NCBI GenBank assembly: GCA_948579315.1
Contig: CAPAOL010000002.1
Location: 62,001-126,000, forward strand
Length of the DNA: 64,000 nt
Direction: 5' to 3'
Origin: an uncultured Phocaeicola sp.
GTDB lineage: Bacteria > Bacteroidota > Bacteroidia > Bacteroidales > Bacteroidaceae
Shown here: positions 36,367-45,645 of the stretch, piece after piece
Layout: the number at the start of each line of letters is the position of its first letter
Position numbering within the stretch: position 1 is the first letter of the stretch
Translations under genes and position numbers: made by a program
Notes under the pieces: model-generated
What the model was told of the DNA's origin: nothing
What the model saw: the letters and a program-made list of their open reading frames with translations, nothing else
The model's database searches: none

Positions 36367-38388
36367 ATGAAATTGAAGTTTTTAGTAAGTACAATAGTTA
36401 GCATCATGATATGGCCGGCAAGTATTATGGCACAAAGTGAATTGATTCCAATGATAGAAATACCTGCGGGAAATTTCTATATGGGGACTTTGGGTGAAGA
36501 TGAAAATTATGATGAAGCACCTATGCATAAGGTGCACATATCTAAACCGTTTAAAATGGGACTGACCGAAGTGACTAATGCGCAATATGAATTGTTCTGT
36601 CCCGGACACAAGTTGTTGCGTGGTAAAAATGGTTTCTCAAATGAAGATGACGAAGCGGTGGTGTTCGTAACTTATCAAGATGCCGTTGCCTTTTGTGACT
36701 GGTTGACCCGGAAAGAAGGAAAAACGTATCGTCTGCCTACCGAAGCTGAATGGGAATATGCATGTAAGGCAGGCCGTTACTGGAACTTCTATATGGATGA
36801 CAAGCTTCCTGCCGCCTGGCAAAAGAATCAAGTGATAACGGCTTCTCTAAAACCCTTGTCCTTGAAAGTGGCACAAACTCCTCCCAACGAATGGGGGTTA
36901 TATGATATGTGTGGAAATGTGGAGGAATGGTGTCTGGACTGGTATGGGCCCTATATAGACAAGGAACAGACTGACCCTGTCGGCTATTCGGACGGTATGG
37001 CACGGGTGACCAGAGGAGGGAGTCATAATACACCGGTGAAATATCTCCGTTCGGCAAATCGTATGGCTATGTTGCCGGAGGACAAACATGCAATGACAGG
37101 CTTTCGGGTGGTACAGGCAGAGTATCCGCAGACCGCTCCGCTTTCTCAGCCAAAAGATGAGTATGTCGTGTCTCAGATAAAATGGAATTGGGCCTCTCAA
37201 TGTGTCACGGAACCAGTCTTCACTGCTCCTTTGGTTTATGTGCATGAACCGGATGCGCATAGTGGAACGCCTTTTTTCAAGCATAATCATCAGCCGGCAT
37301 TGACTTGGTGTGATAATGGAGACTTGTTGGCTGTGTGGTTTTCTACCAATGAAGAAAAAGGCCGTGAGATGGTGGTGCTCTCTTCGCGCTTGCGTGCCGG
37401 AAGCCGTGAATGGGAAAAGCCTCGTATGTTTTATCAGATAGCTGATCGTAATTTGACCGGAACTGCATTGTTGAACGACCGCCAAGGGACTCTTTACCAT
37501 ATCAATGGAGTGGAAGCGGCCGGACATTGGCAGAATTTGATGATGACTTTGCGTACAAGTACAGATAATGGACAAACTTGGAGTAAACCTCGTATGATTG
37601 CTCCAGAGCATACGAGACGCCATCAAGTGATAGCCGGAACCTCTATTACAAAGGAAGGCTGGTTTGTTCAGGCTTGTGATGCCGGACCCGGTGGAAGAGA
37701 CGGGGCTGCTGTTCATATCAGTAAGGATAAGGGAAAAACTTGGACGGACCCGTGGGATGGAGCGCCCTTGCCTGATTTTAAAGAGGGAGGGACAGGTACC
37801 ACTATTGCCGGAATCCATGCCGGAGTGGTGCAATTGAAGGATGGCAGATTGATGGCATTGGGACGTAACAATAGTATTCGTGATAAAGAAGGACGTCTAC
37901 GTATGCCTATGAGTGTATCTGATGATATGGGCAAGACCTGGCATTATTCCGCTTCGGAATTTCCACCCATTGATGGAGGACAACGGCTGGTATTGATGCG
38001 TTTGAATGAAGGTCCTATTTTGCTGATTTCTTTTACTGAGCATCCTTATCGTACTCCGAAAGAGGAGCGTGGAATGATGTTTACTGATCAATCAGGAAAG
38101 CCTTTTAAAGGATATGGCATGTATGCTGCTTTGTCATACGATGAAGGTAAGACCTGGCCTGTAAAACGCTTGTTGACTGATGGTATTTATCGTTTTCTTA
38201 ATGGTGGGGCTTGGACCCAGTTTTTTGAAATGGATGAGAATCATGCTGAGCCTCGTGGCTACTTGGCCGGAACACAAACACCTGATAACATGATTCATCT
38301 GATAACAAGCCGCTTTTATTATAAGTTTAATTTAGCTTGGCTGAAAGGAAACGAAAGTACACTCTTCCCTCAAATGTTGTTTGATTGA
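36367..38388 (+). CDS. FGE/SUMF1-like domain fused to BNR/sialidase-like propeller
   Basis: Secreted protein of 673 residues, signal peptide ending in SIMAQ. Residues about 28-255 match the formylglycine-generating-enzyme fold: IPAGNFYMGT, MGLTEVTNAQYELF, YRLPTEAEWEYACKAG, GLYDMCGNVEEWCLDWYG, RVTRGGSHN and GFRVV. The two copper-binding cysteines that active FGE carries after GGS are not present (the segment reads TPVKYLRSANRM), so sulfatase activation is unlikely. Residues about 300-673 form a six-bladed BNR propeller (STDNGQTWSKP, SKDKGKTWTDP, SDDMGKTW, SYDEGKTWP), as in sialidases and other exo-acting hydrolases. The role is unknown. It has its own promoter with the shared motif and precedes SusC/SusD pair 3. 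Confidence 0.82.
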   Translation: MKLKFLVSTIVSIMIWPASIMAQSELIPMIEIPAGNFYMGTLGEDENYDEAPMHKVHISKPFKMGLTEVTNAQYELFCPGHKLLRGKNGFSNEDDEAVVFVTYQDAVAFCDWLTRKEGKTYRLPTEAEWEYACKAGRYWNFYMDDKLPAAWQKNQVITASLKPLSLKVAQTPPNEWGLYDMCGNVEEWCLDWYGPYIDKEQTDPVGYSDGMARVTRGGSHNTPVKYLRSANRMAMLPEDKHAMTGFRVVQAEYPQTAPLSQPKDEYVVSQIKWNWASQCVTEPVFTAPLVYVHEPDAHSGTPFFKHNHQPALTWCDNGDLLAVWFSTNEEKGREMVVLSSRLRAGSREWEKPRMFYQIADRNLTGTALLNDRQGTLYHINGVEAAGHWQNLMMTLRTSTDNGQTWSKPRMIAPEHTRRHQVIAGTSITKEGWFVQACDAGPGGRDGAAVHISKDKGKTWTDPWDGAPLPDFKEGGTGTTIAGIHAGVVQLKDGRLMALGRNNSIRDKEGRLRMPMSVSDDMGKTWHYSASEFPPIDGGQRLVLMRLNEGPILLISFTEHPYRTPKEERGMMFTDQSGKPFKGYGMYAALSYDEGKTWPVKRLLTDGIYRFLNGGAWTQFFEMDENHAEPRGYLAGTQTPDNMIHLITSRFYYKFNLAWLKGNESTLFPQMLFD

Positions 38389-38527
38389 GAGATATATAGT
38401 ATATATATTTAATGATTTGTATTGATTGTTTTCTTTTGTGTGATTATATATACAAGAAACGAAGTAAAACGAAATTAAATAAAAAAGAAAATAATGCGAA
38501 ATAATTTTTGTTTTCCGAAAATATTTC

Positions 38528-38535
38528 TACTTTTG
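38528..38535 (+). promoter_or_regulatory. -7 box for SusC/SusD pair 3
   Basis: TACTTTTG matches TAnnTTTG, about 100 bases before the ATG at 38636. TTTG at 38507-38510 is 17 bases upstream. The GCACATA-type motif seen at pair 2 is not recognisable here, so the two pairs may be controlled differently. Confidence 0.5.
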
Positions 38536-38635
38536 CAATGTGTGATTTAAGATACTATGATTATGAAACATACTTAAAGAGAACACAAAAGGAACTATTA
38601 AATCTAAAAATGATTATTTGTTAACCCAGGAAAGT

Positions 38636-41600
38636 ATGGAAAATGTTCAGAAAACAAGGCGTTTGTTTGCAAGCGCATACGGTTGTAAAGCCAGCCGTTC
38701 TTTTCTTATTTGGAGCTTGTCGGCCGCAATGTCCATAAGTGTCGCACCGATGATGGCTGAGGTTTCTGCCGATGTTAGGAACTTTGGCACTCAACTTGTT
38801 ACTCAGGTGAAAAGGGTCACCGGAACCATTATTGATGAAACAGGTGAGCCTATGATTGGAGTATCAGTCTTGGTTCAGGGAACTACTACAGGGACGGTTA
38901 CGGATTTGGATGGGAAGTTTGTATTGGAGATTCCCGCAAATGCTACATTGGTTATTTCGTATATCGGATATAAGACTCAGAACATAAAAGTCGGTAGCCA
39001 GCATGCGTTTGCTATTAAAATGGAGAGTGATAATGAGGTGCTTGACGAGGTAGTTGTAATTGGTTATCAAACAATTAAACGAAAGGATTTGACAGGTTCA
39101 GTTGCTTCTGTCAGTGGTAAGACTGTATCGGTCATGCCTGTTTCTAATGTGGCGCAGGCTATGCAGGGTAAACTTCCCGGTGTGAACATTACATCACAAG
39201 ACGGGCGTCCTGACGCGGCTATTTCTATCCGTGTGCGAGGAGGAGGCTCTATTTCGCAAAGTAATGAACCTCTGATTCTGGTAGATGGTGTAACAGTGAA
39301 TTCTTTAAATGATATTCCTTCCGATCAAGTGGAAAGCATTGACGTCCTGAAGGATGCGTCTTCTACTGCTATTTATGGTGCACGTGGTGCCAATGGTGTA
39401 ATCCTTGTGACTACAAAGGGAGCGAAAGAAGGGAAAGTTTCTGTTTCTTATAATGGTTATGTTAAATTTAATACGCCGACTAAATATTTGGAAACATTGG
39501 ATCCTTATGATTATTTATCGTTTGTTTGGGCGAATGCTGCGGCTAGTGGCGATGCATATCGTCTGCCATTCGAAAAATTGTATGGCATCGGTGATTATTC
39601 TGGTAGTAATACGGGAGGTATAGAAAGTTATCGTAACACCAAGAATTATAACATCCAGAAAGATGTGTATAATAGTTCTGTGTCCCATAACCATGATTTG
39701 TCTGTTAGTGGAGGTACAGAAAAAACAAAGGTTTTGTTTGCGATGAACTATATGGATGAGGAAGGCATGAAGCTGAACTCTTATGCCAAGCGTGGAGGGA
39801 TTTCGTTGAAGGTCAATCAGAAGTTACGTGATAATCTGGATATTAATCTGGATACCCGTTATAGTGATATGCGTACTATGGGAGATGAAGGGACAACTAA
39901 TGGCTCTGGCTCATTGCTTTCATCTTCTTACCGTTTTCGTCCGATTGCTACCGGTGATATCTTGGGGGATTTGAATGCTTTGCGTGAAGGAAATATGGAA
40001 ATGTATGGGCGTCAGTCCACTTGGGACACTTATAGTCCGGTTGCCCGTATCGGTGATTATGATCCGTTATATATCAAGCAAAGACTTCGTGGAACTTTGT
40101 CTTTAAATTGGAGATTGTTTGACGGCTTTGCTTATCACACTGATTTTACTTTAAATCAGTCATGGGAACAAGATAAAAAATGGGGAGGAGCTATTTATAA
40201 TAATTATTTGGATGACGAAACAGGCGCTAAGCTGTATGCGGGAAATGTGGAATATACGAAGCGTGACAGCTGGGGGCTTCGCTGGACGAATACAGTGAGT
40301 TATGATTTTAACTTCTTACCCAAACAGCATCGCCTGAATATTCTGTTGGGTCATGAGGTTACAGATTCAGGTGGTAGTAAAGTGTCGATTTCAGCTAGTC
40401 ACTTCCCATCTAATTTCACAAAGGACAATGCTTTTGCTATGATTAACCAATATGATGCGGAACATGGAACAAGTAAATTCTCTTCTGGAGTAGATATTCC
40501 CGGACGTATTCTCTCATTCTTTGGTCGTGCTAATTATACATTGATGGACCGTTATTTGTTTACTGTGACATTCCGTGCCGATGGTTCTTCTAAGTTTTCG
40601 CCCGAACATCGTTGGGGATATTTTCCTGCCGCTGCTTTCGGATGGCGTCTTTCTGAAGAATCTTTCATGGAAGGAACGAAAGACTGGTTGGATAATCTGA
40701 AAGTTCGTTTGTCTTATGGTACGGTAGGTAATGATGGCATCAGTTCTGATTTATGGTCACAAACTTGGACTTCTGAAACTGATTTGCGATATCAATATAT
40801 ATTGAATAACCAGTATTCATCTTCATACGATCTTTCAACGGAACAGATGGCAAATAAAAATCTAAAATGGGAAACAACTATTACACGTAACCTTGGTTTC
40901 GATTTCGGATTTTTAAAGAATCGTTTGTGGGGGTCTTTGGATTTATATTGGAATACAACGAAGGATTTGCTGATGTTGACTTCGCTTCCCGGAATTACCG
41001 GATTCACCTCTACGTATGATAACATTGGCCAGACTAGTAATAAGGGAATTGAGTTTTCTTTGTCTGGTGTGATTTATGAAAATAAAGATTGGAATATCAC
41101 GGCTGGTATGAATATAAATTTCAATAAAGGCAAGGTCGATAAATTGGCAGAAAATGTAACAGGTTTATATGGCTCTAGTTGGTGTGGCAGCAGCAGTTTC
41201 CCTGGTGAGGATTATATTTTGCAGGAAGGAAAACCTGTGGGCATGGTCAGAGGTTTTATATATGACGGCTTTTATACCACAGATGATTTTAATTATGTAA
41301 ACGGACAATATATATTGAAAGAGGGTGTGGCGGATTTAGGTTCTTTTATTAATCCTGTACATGGGGTGGACCGTCCGTCCGGACAAAATGCTTATCCGGG
41401 TCTTCCAAAATTTAAGGATATGGACAATAGTGGCGGCATTGATGAGAAAGATGTTACCATTATTGGTGATATGAATCCTGTTCATACAGGTGGTTTCAAT
41501 ATCAATACAACTTATAAAAATTTTGATTTAGGATTGTATTTTAACTGGAGTTATGGTAATGATGTGTATAATGTGAATAAAATCGCTTCTTTATACGGTG

Positions 41601-42046
41601 CGAAAGAAAAGGGAGTATATGAGAATAAACTTGGTTTTATGAAAGACTCCTATAAGATTTATGACGTGGTAGATGGGAAATTGGTTCGTCTCACTACTCC
41701 TGAGCAATTAAATGCAGCTAATGTAAATGCTAATTTGCCATTACCTTATAGTGAAAATGGGGTTACTTCCAGTATTGCTATCGAAGATGGTTCTTATTTG
41801 CGCTTGAACACACTGACATTGGGATATTCATTGCCCGATAAAGTTTTGCATAAGGCTGGTTTGAGCAAATTGCGTATTTATGGAACAATTTACAATTTGT
41901 TTACTTTGACCGGTTACTCAGGCTTGGATCCTGAAGTTAGTGCCAATACCTCTCAGAACAAGGCGAAATATCCTACAGTAGGATTGGACTGGGGAACTTA
42001 TCCTAGAGCACGTTCGTTTGTGGTAGGCTTGAATCTTGCTTTCTAA
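38636..42046 (+). CDS. SusC-like TonB-dependent transporter (pair 3)
   Basis: Outer-membrane transporter of 1136 residues from the ATG at 38636, preceded by CCAGGAAAGT; the open frame starts at a TTG at 38618. It has a longer n-region before its signal helix (SFLIWSLSAAMSISVAPMMA) than pair 2. The carboxypeptidase-D-like repeat lies at about 60-128, the DEVVVIGYQTIKRKDLTGSV TonB-box/plug start at about 136, and the barrel ends in VVGLNLAF. There is no STN domain. It is related throughout to the pair 2 transporter but differs in loops, which suggests duplication followed by change of ligand. The SusD gene follows after 30 bases. Confidence 0.94.
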   Translation: MENVQKTRRLFASAYGCKASRSFLIWSLSAAMSISVAPMMAEVSADVRNFGTQLVTQVKRVTGTIIDETGEPMIGVSVLVQGTTTGTVTDLDGKFVLEIPANATLVISYIGYKTQNIKVGSQHAFAIKMESDNEVLDEVVVIGYQTIKRKDLTGSVASVSGKTVSVMPVSNVAQAMQGKLPGVNITSQDGRPDAAISIRVRGGGSISQSNEPLILVDGVTVNSLNDIPSDQVESIDVLKDASSTAIYGARGANGVILVTTKGAKEGKVSVSYNGYVKFNTPTKYLETLDPYDYLSFVWANAAASGDAYRLPFEKLYGIGDYSGSNTGGIESYRNTKNYNIQKDVYNSSVSHNHDLSVSGGTEKTKVLFAMNYMDEEGMKLNSYAKRGGISLKVNQKLRDNLDINLDTRYSDMRTMGDEGTTNGSGSLLSSSYRFRPIATGDILGDLNALREGNMEMYGRQSTWDTYSPVARIGDYDPLYIKQRLRGTLSLNWRLFDGFAYHTDFTLNQSWEQDKKWGGAIYNNYLDDETGAKLYAGNVEYTKRDSWGLRWTNTVSYDFNFLPKQHRLNILLGHEVTDSGGSKVSISASHFPSNFTKDNAFAMINQYDAEHGTSKFSSGVDIPGRILSFFGRANYTLMDRYLFTVTFRADGSSKFSPEHRWGYFPAAAFGWRLSEESFMEGTKDWLDNLKVRLSYGTVGNDGISSDLWSQTWTSETDLRYQYILNNQYSSSYDLSTEQMANKNLKWETTITRNLGFDFGFLKNRLWGSLDLYWNTTKDLLMLTSLPGITGFTSTYDNIGQTSNKGIEFSLSGVIYENKDWNITAGMNINFNKGKVDKLAENVTGLYGSSWCGSSSFPGEDYILQEGKPVGMVRGFIYDGFYTTDDFNYVNGQYILKEGVADLGSFINPVHGVDRPSGQNAYPGLPKFKDMDNSGGIDEKDVTIIGDMNPVHTGGFNINTTYKNFDLGLYFNWSYGNDVYNVNKIASLYGAKEKGVYENKLGFMKDSYKIYDVVDGKLVRLTTPEQLNAANVNANLPLPYSENGVTSSIAIEDGSYLRLNTLTLGYSLPDKVLHKAGLSKLRIYGTIYNLFTLTGYSGLDPEVSANTSQNKAKYPTVGLDWGTYPRARSFVVGLNLAF

Positions 42047-42076
42047 TCAAAAAAACAAATCATTAAATTAATTATT

Positions 42077-44113
42077 ATGAATAAATTAGTAACATATATA
42101 TCTGCATTGGCACTATGCTGTTCTTTTGCTCAATGTAGTGATTATCTGAATACTTCTTCACCGGAGAACACAGGAGATGAGTTTGTAACCTCTTCTACTT
42201 CTGAAACTTTTAAAATTCTGTCTTGGTGTTATGCTAATTATCGGCAGAATTGTATTATGGGGGCTTATCGTTGGAATGATCCTATTGGTTCAGACTCTGA
42301 AATATATCCGGAAATAGGTTCTTTGAATAATGCCAACGCCAGACTTTTACCAGAATTGTTAAGTGTAAATGCGGGCGGTTCAGGCTTCAACGGGCTTTAT
42401 ACTACGATTGCACGTGCATCTAGAGTCGCAGAATTGGTAGCTGGTAAAACTGCATTTCAAGATGCTGTGGCTGCAGGAAAAGTAAATGATTGGACTCAAC
42501 TTTATGGTGAGGCTTTAACAATGAAGGCTTTCTGCTATTTCGATTTGGTAAAACATTATGGTGATGTACCTTATGGATATGAAAATAACAATGTGGAAGA
42601 TTATTCATTAACTTCCCGCTTTGAAATTTATGATAATCTTATTGAGATATTGAAGGAGGCAGAGGCATTGATGTATCCACTGGGAGAAGGTGGCATTACT
42701 GCAGAACGTTTTTCTAAAGGATTTGCTGAAGCGTTGTTAGGACAAATAGCTCTTTATTCCGGTGGATATCAGACAATTCGTACAGATGTGCCCGGCTTGT
42801 ATGGTGACGTGCAGTTTACGACAAAAGGAAAAGAAGAATTGGGATGTGTCTATGCTCGGCGCAATGATTATCTGGATTATTATAAGATTGCCGAGAAATA
42901 TTTTCAGGCTGCTTTGAATAATAAAGGAACGGCTGCTTTAGTTACGGTTGATGACCGGAGTTATGCGAATAATCCGTTTCAGCGTCATTTCCAATATACT
43001 CATGATCTGGCTCTTAGTCCGGAATCTATTTTTGAAGTAGGTAATATACAAGGGGGGCAAAGTGGGCAGACTACTACCAGTGAATATTCTTATGCTTTTG
43101 GACGTCCGTCCAGTGGTGGTAGTAATCAAGCTGCGCCTTGCAAGTCGTTTGGGGCATTACGTATTATCCCTTCTTTTTATTATGGTGAGTTTGAAGCGGG
43201 TGATATGCGTAGAGATGCTAGTGTGACTGTAACCGGTAGCAAGGGGGATGGCAATGAAGCTTTGTTGTCTTTTACTCCGGGTAATAAGTTGGATGGGGGA
43301 ATTGCGATTAATAAATGGGATGAGAATCGTATGGATCCTCCTTATACCACATCTCAACGTACTTCAGGGATGAATTGGCCAGTGTTGAGGCTTGCTGACC
43401 TTATTTTAATGCAAGCTGAGGTCAAAGCGGAATTGGGAACGGAAGGAGAAGCAATCCAATTACTTAACCAAATCCGTCAACGCGCTTTTGGTAATTCCGA
43501 TCATGCCATTTCAGCTTCAGGTGAAGTTTTGAAGGAAGCTATTTTACAGGAGCGCAAATTAGAACTTTTAGGTGAAGGTACTCGTCGCTGGGATTTGATT
43601 CGTTCGGGTAAATTTGTGGAAAAAGCTTTAGCTGTTCGTGCAGAAATGACGGATATGGTTCATGATTTGCAAACAAAAGGATACCATGAATTTGCTAATG
43701 GTAATGTGATCTCGAATTATGTATATACTAAGAAAGTGCATTTAAGTTCACCGTTGACTTTTGATCCTGATGAGTCGGATCCAGCTCTGTATCCAGGATG
43801 GAGAGGACAATATGATTATAGTACCACTTCGGTAAAAGTTACTGGAACAGACCATAACCTAGCTATTGAGGGGCTGTTTAATTATATAGATCCCGATGGT
43901 GCTGAAGCAAAGAAACTGCTTGACGAGGGTTATGCAAAGGTTGATTGGGGAGCAACATTGGTGAAATATGCTGATCATTATACGAATAGTAATTTGTTGC
44001 CGGGAGTAAAGGACGGTAATGTTCCTCCCAGATATTACTGGCCTATTCCATTCGAAACGTTGAGCAAATCTAAAGGCAAGATAACGAATGGATATGGTTT
44101 GGCACAAGAATAA
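42077..44113 (+). CDS. SusD/RagB-like lipoprotein (pair 3)
   Basis: Glycan-binding lipoprotein of 678 residues with lipobox FAQC (Cys 20) followed by SDYLNTSSP. SusD features include YGEALTMKAFCYFDLVKHYGDVPYG (about 155-178), LRLADLILMQAEVKAELG (about 435) and RKLELLGEGTRRWDLIRSG (about 495). It shares GRPSSGGSNQAAPCKS and NKWDENRMDPP blocks with the pair 2 SusD. It is co-transcribed with its SusC and followed after 9 bases by a GH43, so this message probably runs SusC-SusD-GH43-DUF5060. Confidence 0.93.
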   Translation: MNKLVTYISALALCCSFAQCSDYLNTSSPENTGDEFVTSSTSETFKILSWCYANYRQNCIMGAYRWNDPIGSDSEIYPEIGSLNNANARLLPELLSVNAGGSGFNGLYTTIARASRVAELVAGKTAFQDAVAAGKVNDWTQLYGEALTMKAFCYFDLVKHYGDVPYGYENNNVEDYSLTSRFEIYDNLIEILKEAEALMYPLGEGGITAERFSKGFAEALLGQIALYSGGYQTIRTDVPGLYGDVQFTTKGKEELGCVYARRNDYLDYYKIAEKYFQAALNNKGTAALVTVDDRSYANNPFQRHFQYTHDLALSPESIFEVGNIQGGQSGQTTTSEYSYAFGRPSSGGSNQAAPCKSFGALRIIPSFYYGEFEAGDMRRDASVTVTGSKGDGNEALLSFTPGNKLDGGIAINKWDENRMDPPYTTSQRTSGMNWPVLRLADLILMQAEVKAELGTEGEAIQLLNQIRQRAFGNSDHAISASGEVLKEAILQERKLELLGEGTRRWDLIRSGKFVEKALAVRAEMTDMVHDLQTKGYHEFANGNVISNYVYTKKVHLSSPLTFDPDESDPALYPGWRGQYDYSTTSVKVTGTDHNLAIEGLFNYIDPDGAEAKKLLDEGYAKVDWGATLVKYADHYTNSNLLPGVKDGNVPPRYYWPIPFETLSKSKGKITNGYGLAQE

Positions 44114-44122
44114 GAATTATAT

Positions 44123-45622
44123 ATGAAAAACATTTTATCTGTTTGCGCATTTTTGCTAGTCTTTGGGGCGCTCCCTTTATGGGGGCAGTCCCAAGATCCT
44201 TTAAATGAGGATCAAACTACTGTACGTATTTTGGAAGGTGATAATTCGGATCCTTCTATTGTCCGTTATGGAAAATCTTATTATCTGGTCCATTCCTCTT
44301 TTATTTATACTCCGGGACTGGTCGTTTACCAGTCGGATGACCTGATAAACTGGACTCCCTGTTCCACTGTCTTGTCTACTTTTACCGGAGACATCTGGGC
44401 TCCGGATATTGTAGTCCATAACAAGCGTTTCTATATTTATTTCCCTACTCGGGACGAGAAAGGAAAGAAAACCAATATGGTAACTTGGGCGGATACTCCG
44501 GAAGGTCCGTGGAGCGCTCCGGTTGATTTGAAAATAGGGGGAATTGATCCGGAACATGTGGTTGGTGAGGACGGAAAACGATATCTGTTGCTCAGCTCCG
44601 GTGCTTTATATCCGTTGTCGGATGATGGATGCTCTATTACAGGAGAACCGGTTCGGATTTATAAGGAATGGGAAATACCGGAGGAATGGGATATAGAAGG
44701 AGTTTCCATGGAAGGTCTGAATGTGAAAAAAGTAGGAGAGTATTATTATTTATTCGCGGCCGAAGGGGGTACGGCAGGTCCCCCCACCAGTCACATGGTA
44801 GTACAGGCACGTAGTAAAAATATAATGGGTCCTTGGGAGAATGCTCCTTTCAATCCGCTTCTTCGTACGGAATCGCGTAATGAAAAATGGTGGAGTAAAG
44901 GGCATGGCTCTATTGTTGATACGGAAGATGGACGGTTATTCATGATTTTCCATGCTTATGAGAACGGATTCCAGACATTGGGGCGTCAGACCCTTTTACG
45001 TGAACTGGTTCAGAAGGAAGATGGGTGGTTGCATTTGAAAGAAGGAGTCATTTCTTTTCCTGCACCGGAACGTTTGAAAGTATCCGGTATAGAGGATTTT
45101 GTATGGCAGACGTGCCGGGAACATAGTTTAAATGACCGGTTTCGGATTACTCCTGATAAAATCAGTATAGATGCAAAAGGGAATACTCCTAAAGAAGGCT
45201 CTCCTTTGTTGGCGCGTACCAGTGCTCATAAATATGAAGTGGAGGCTTGTTTCGAACTGAAAGGTGAAAATACATCTGCCGGATTGGTAGCCTATTATGA
45301 TGAGAATTATCATTTTGGATTTGGTTTTAATCATAAGCAGCTGCTTCGTTACCGGCGTGGACAAGTCAGCCGTACGGAATCAAAATCTCCTCAAGCAAAC
45401 CAATGTGGAAAGATGTGGCTGCGTTTGCGGAATGATGCGAATGTATTATCGGCCTGGTATAGTGCCGATGGTAAAAAATGGCATAAGTATCCATGGGGAT
45501 TTGAAATATCGGGGGTACATCATAACACGGTATATGGTTTCTTGTTTGTCCGTCCGGGTATTTTTGCCGGTGGTGACGGACAGGTGGAAGTGACGGACTT
45601 TGTTTTGAGGAACCTTGATTGA
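44123..45622 (+). CDS. GH43 glycoside hydrolase with C-terminal beta-sandwich
   Basis: Secreted enzyme of 499 residues, signal peptide ending in LWGQ. The N-terminal propeller shows the GH43 triad positions: GDNSDPSIVRYGKSYYLVHS (base Asp about 44), GDIWAPDIVVHNKRFYIYF and GGIDPEHV (middle Asp about 145), and EGVSMEGLNVKKVGEYYYLF (acid Glu about 195-200). Residues about 320-499 make a DUF1349/laminin-like beta-sandwich (LLARTSAHKYEVEACFEL, SAGLVAYYDENYHFGFGF) common in GH43 subfamilies active on arabinose- or xylose-containing chains. It lies between SusD 3 and the DUF5060 gene and probably trims side chains imported or bound by pair 3. The subfamily was not determined. Confidence 0.85.
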   Translation: MKNILSVCAFLLVFGALPLWGQSQDPLNEDQTTVRILEGDNSDPSIVRYGKSYYLVHSSFIYTPGLVVYQSDDLINWTPCSTVLSTFTGDIWAPDIVVHNKRFYIYFPTRDEKGKKTNMVTWADTPEGPWSAPVDLKIGGIDPEHVVGEDGKRYLLLSSGALYPLSDDGCSITGEPVRIYKEWEIPEEWDIEGVSMEGLNVKKVGEYYYLFAAEGGTAGPPTSHMVVQARSKNIMGPWENAPFNPLLRTESRNEKWWSKGHGSIVDTEDGRLFMIFHAYENGFQTLGRQTLLRELVQKEDGWLHLKEGVISFPAPERLKVSGIEDFVWQTCREHSLNDRFRITPDKISIDAKGNTPKEGSPLLARTSAHKYEVEACFELKGENTSAGLVAYYDENYHFGFGFNHKQLLRYRRGQVSRTESKSPQANQCGKMWLRLRNDANVLSAWYSADGKKWHKYPWGFEISGVHHNTVYGFLFVRPGIFAGGDGQVEVTDFVLRNLD

Positions 45623-45645
45623 TACGTTGTTTTAACTGGAATTTA

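Noticed and set aside
36898..37833. 311-codon minus-strand frame opposite the FGE-BNR gene
   Set aside because: It lies entirely antisense to a gene with clear domain motifs, and its translation is rich in His, Ser and Arg with no recognisable domain or signal.
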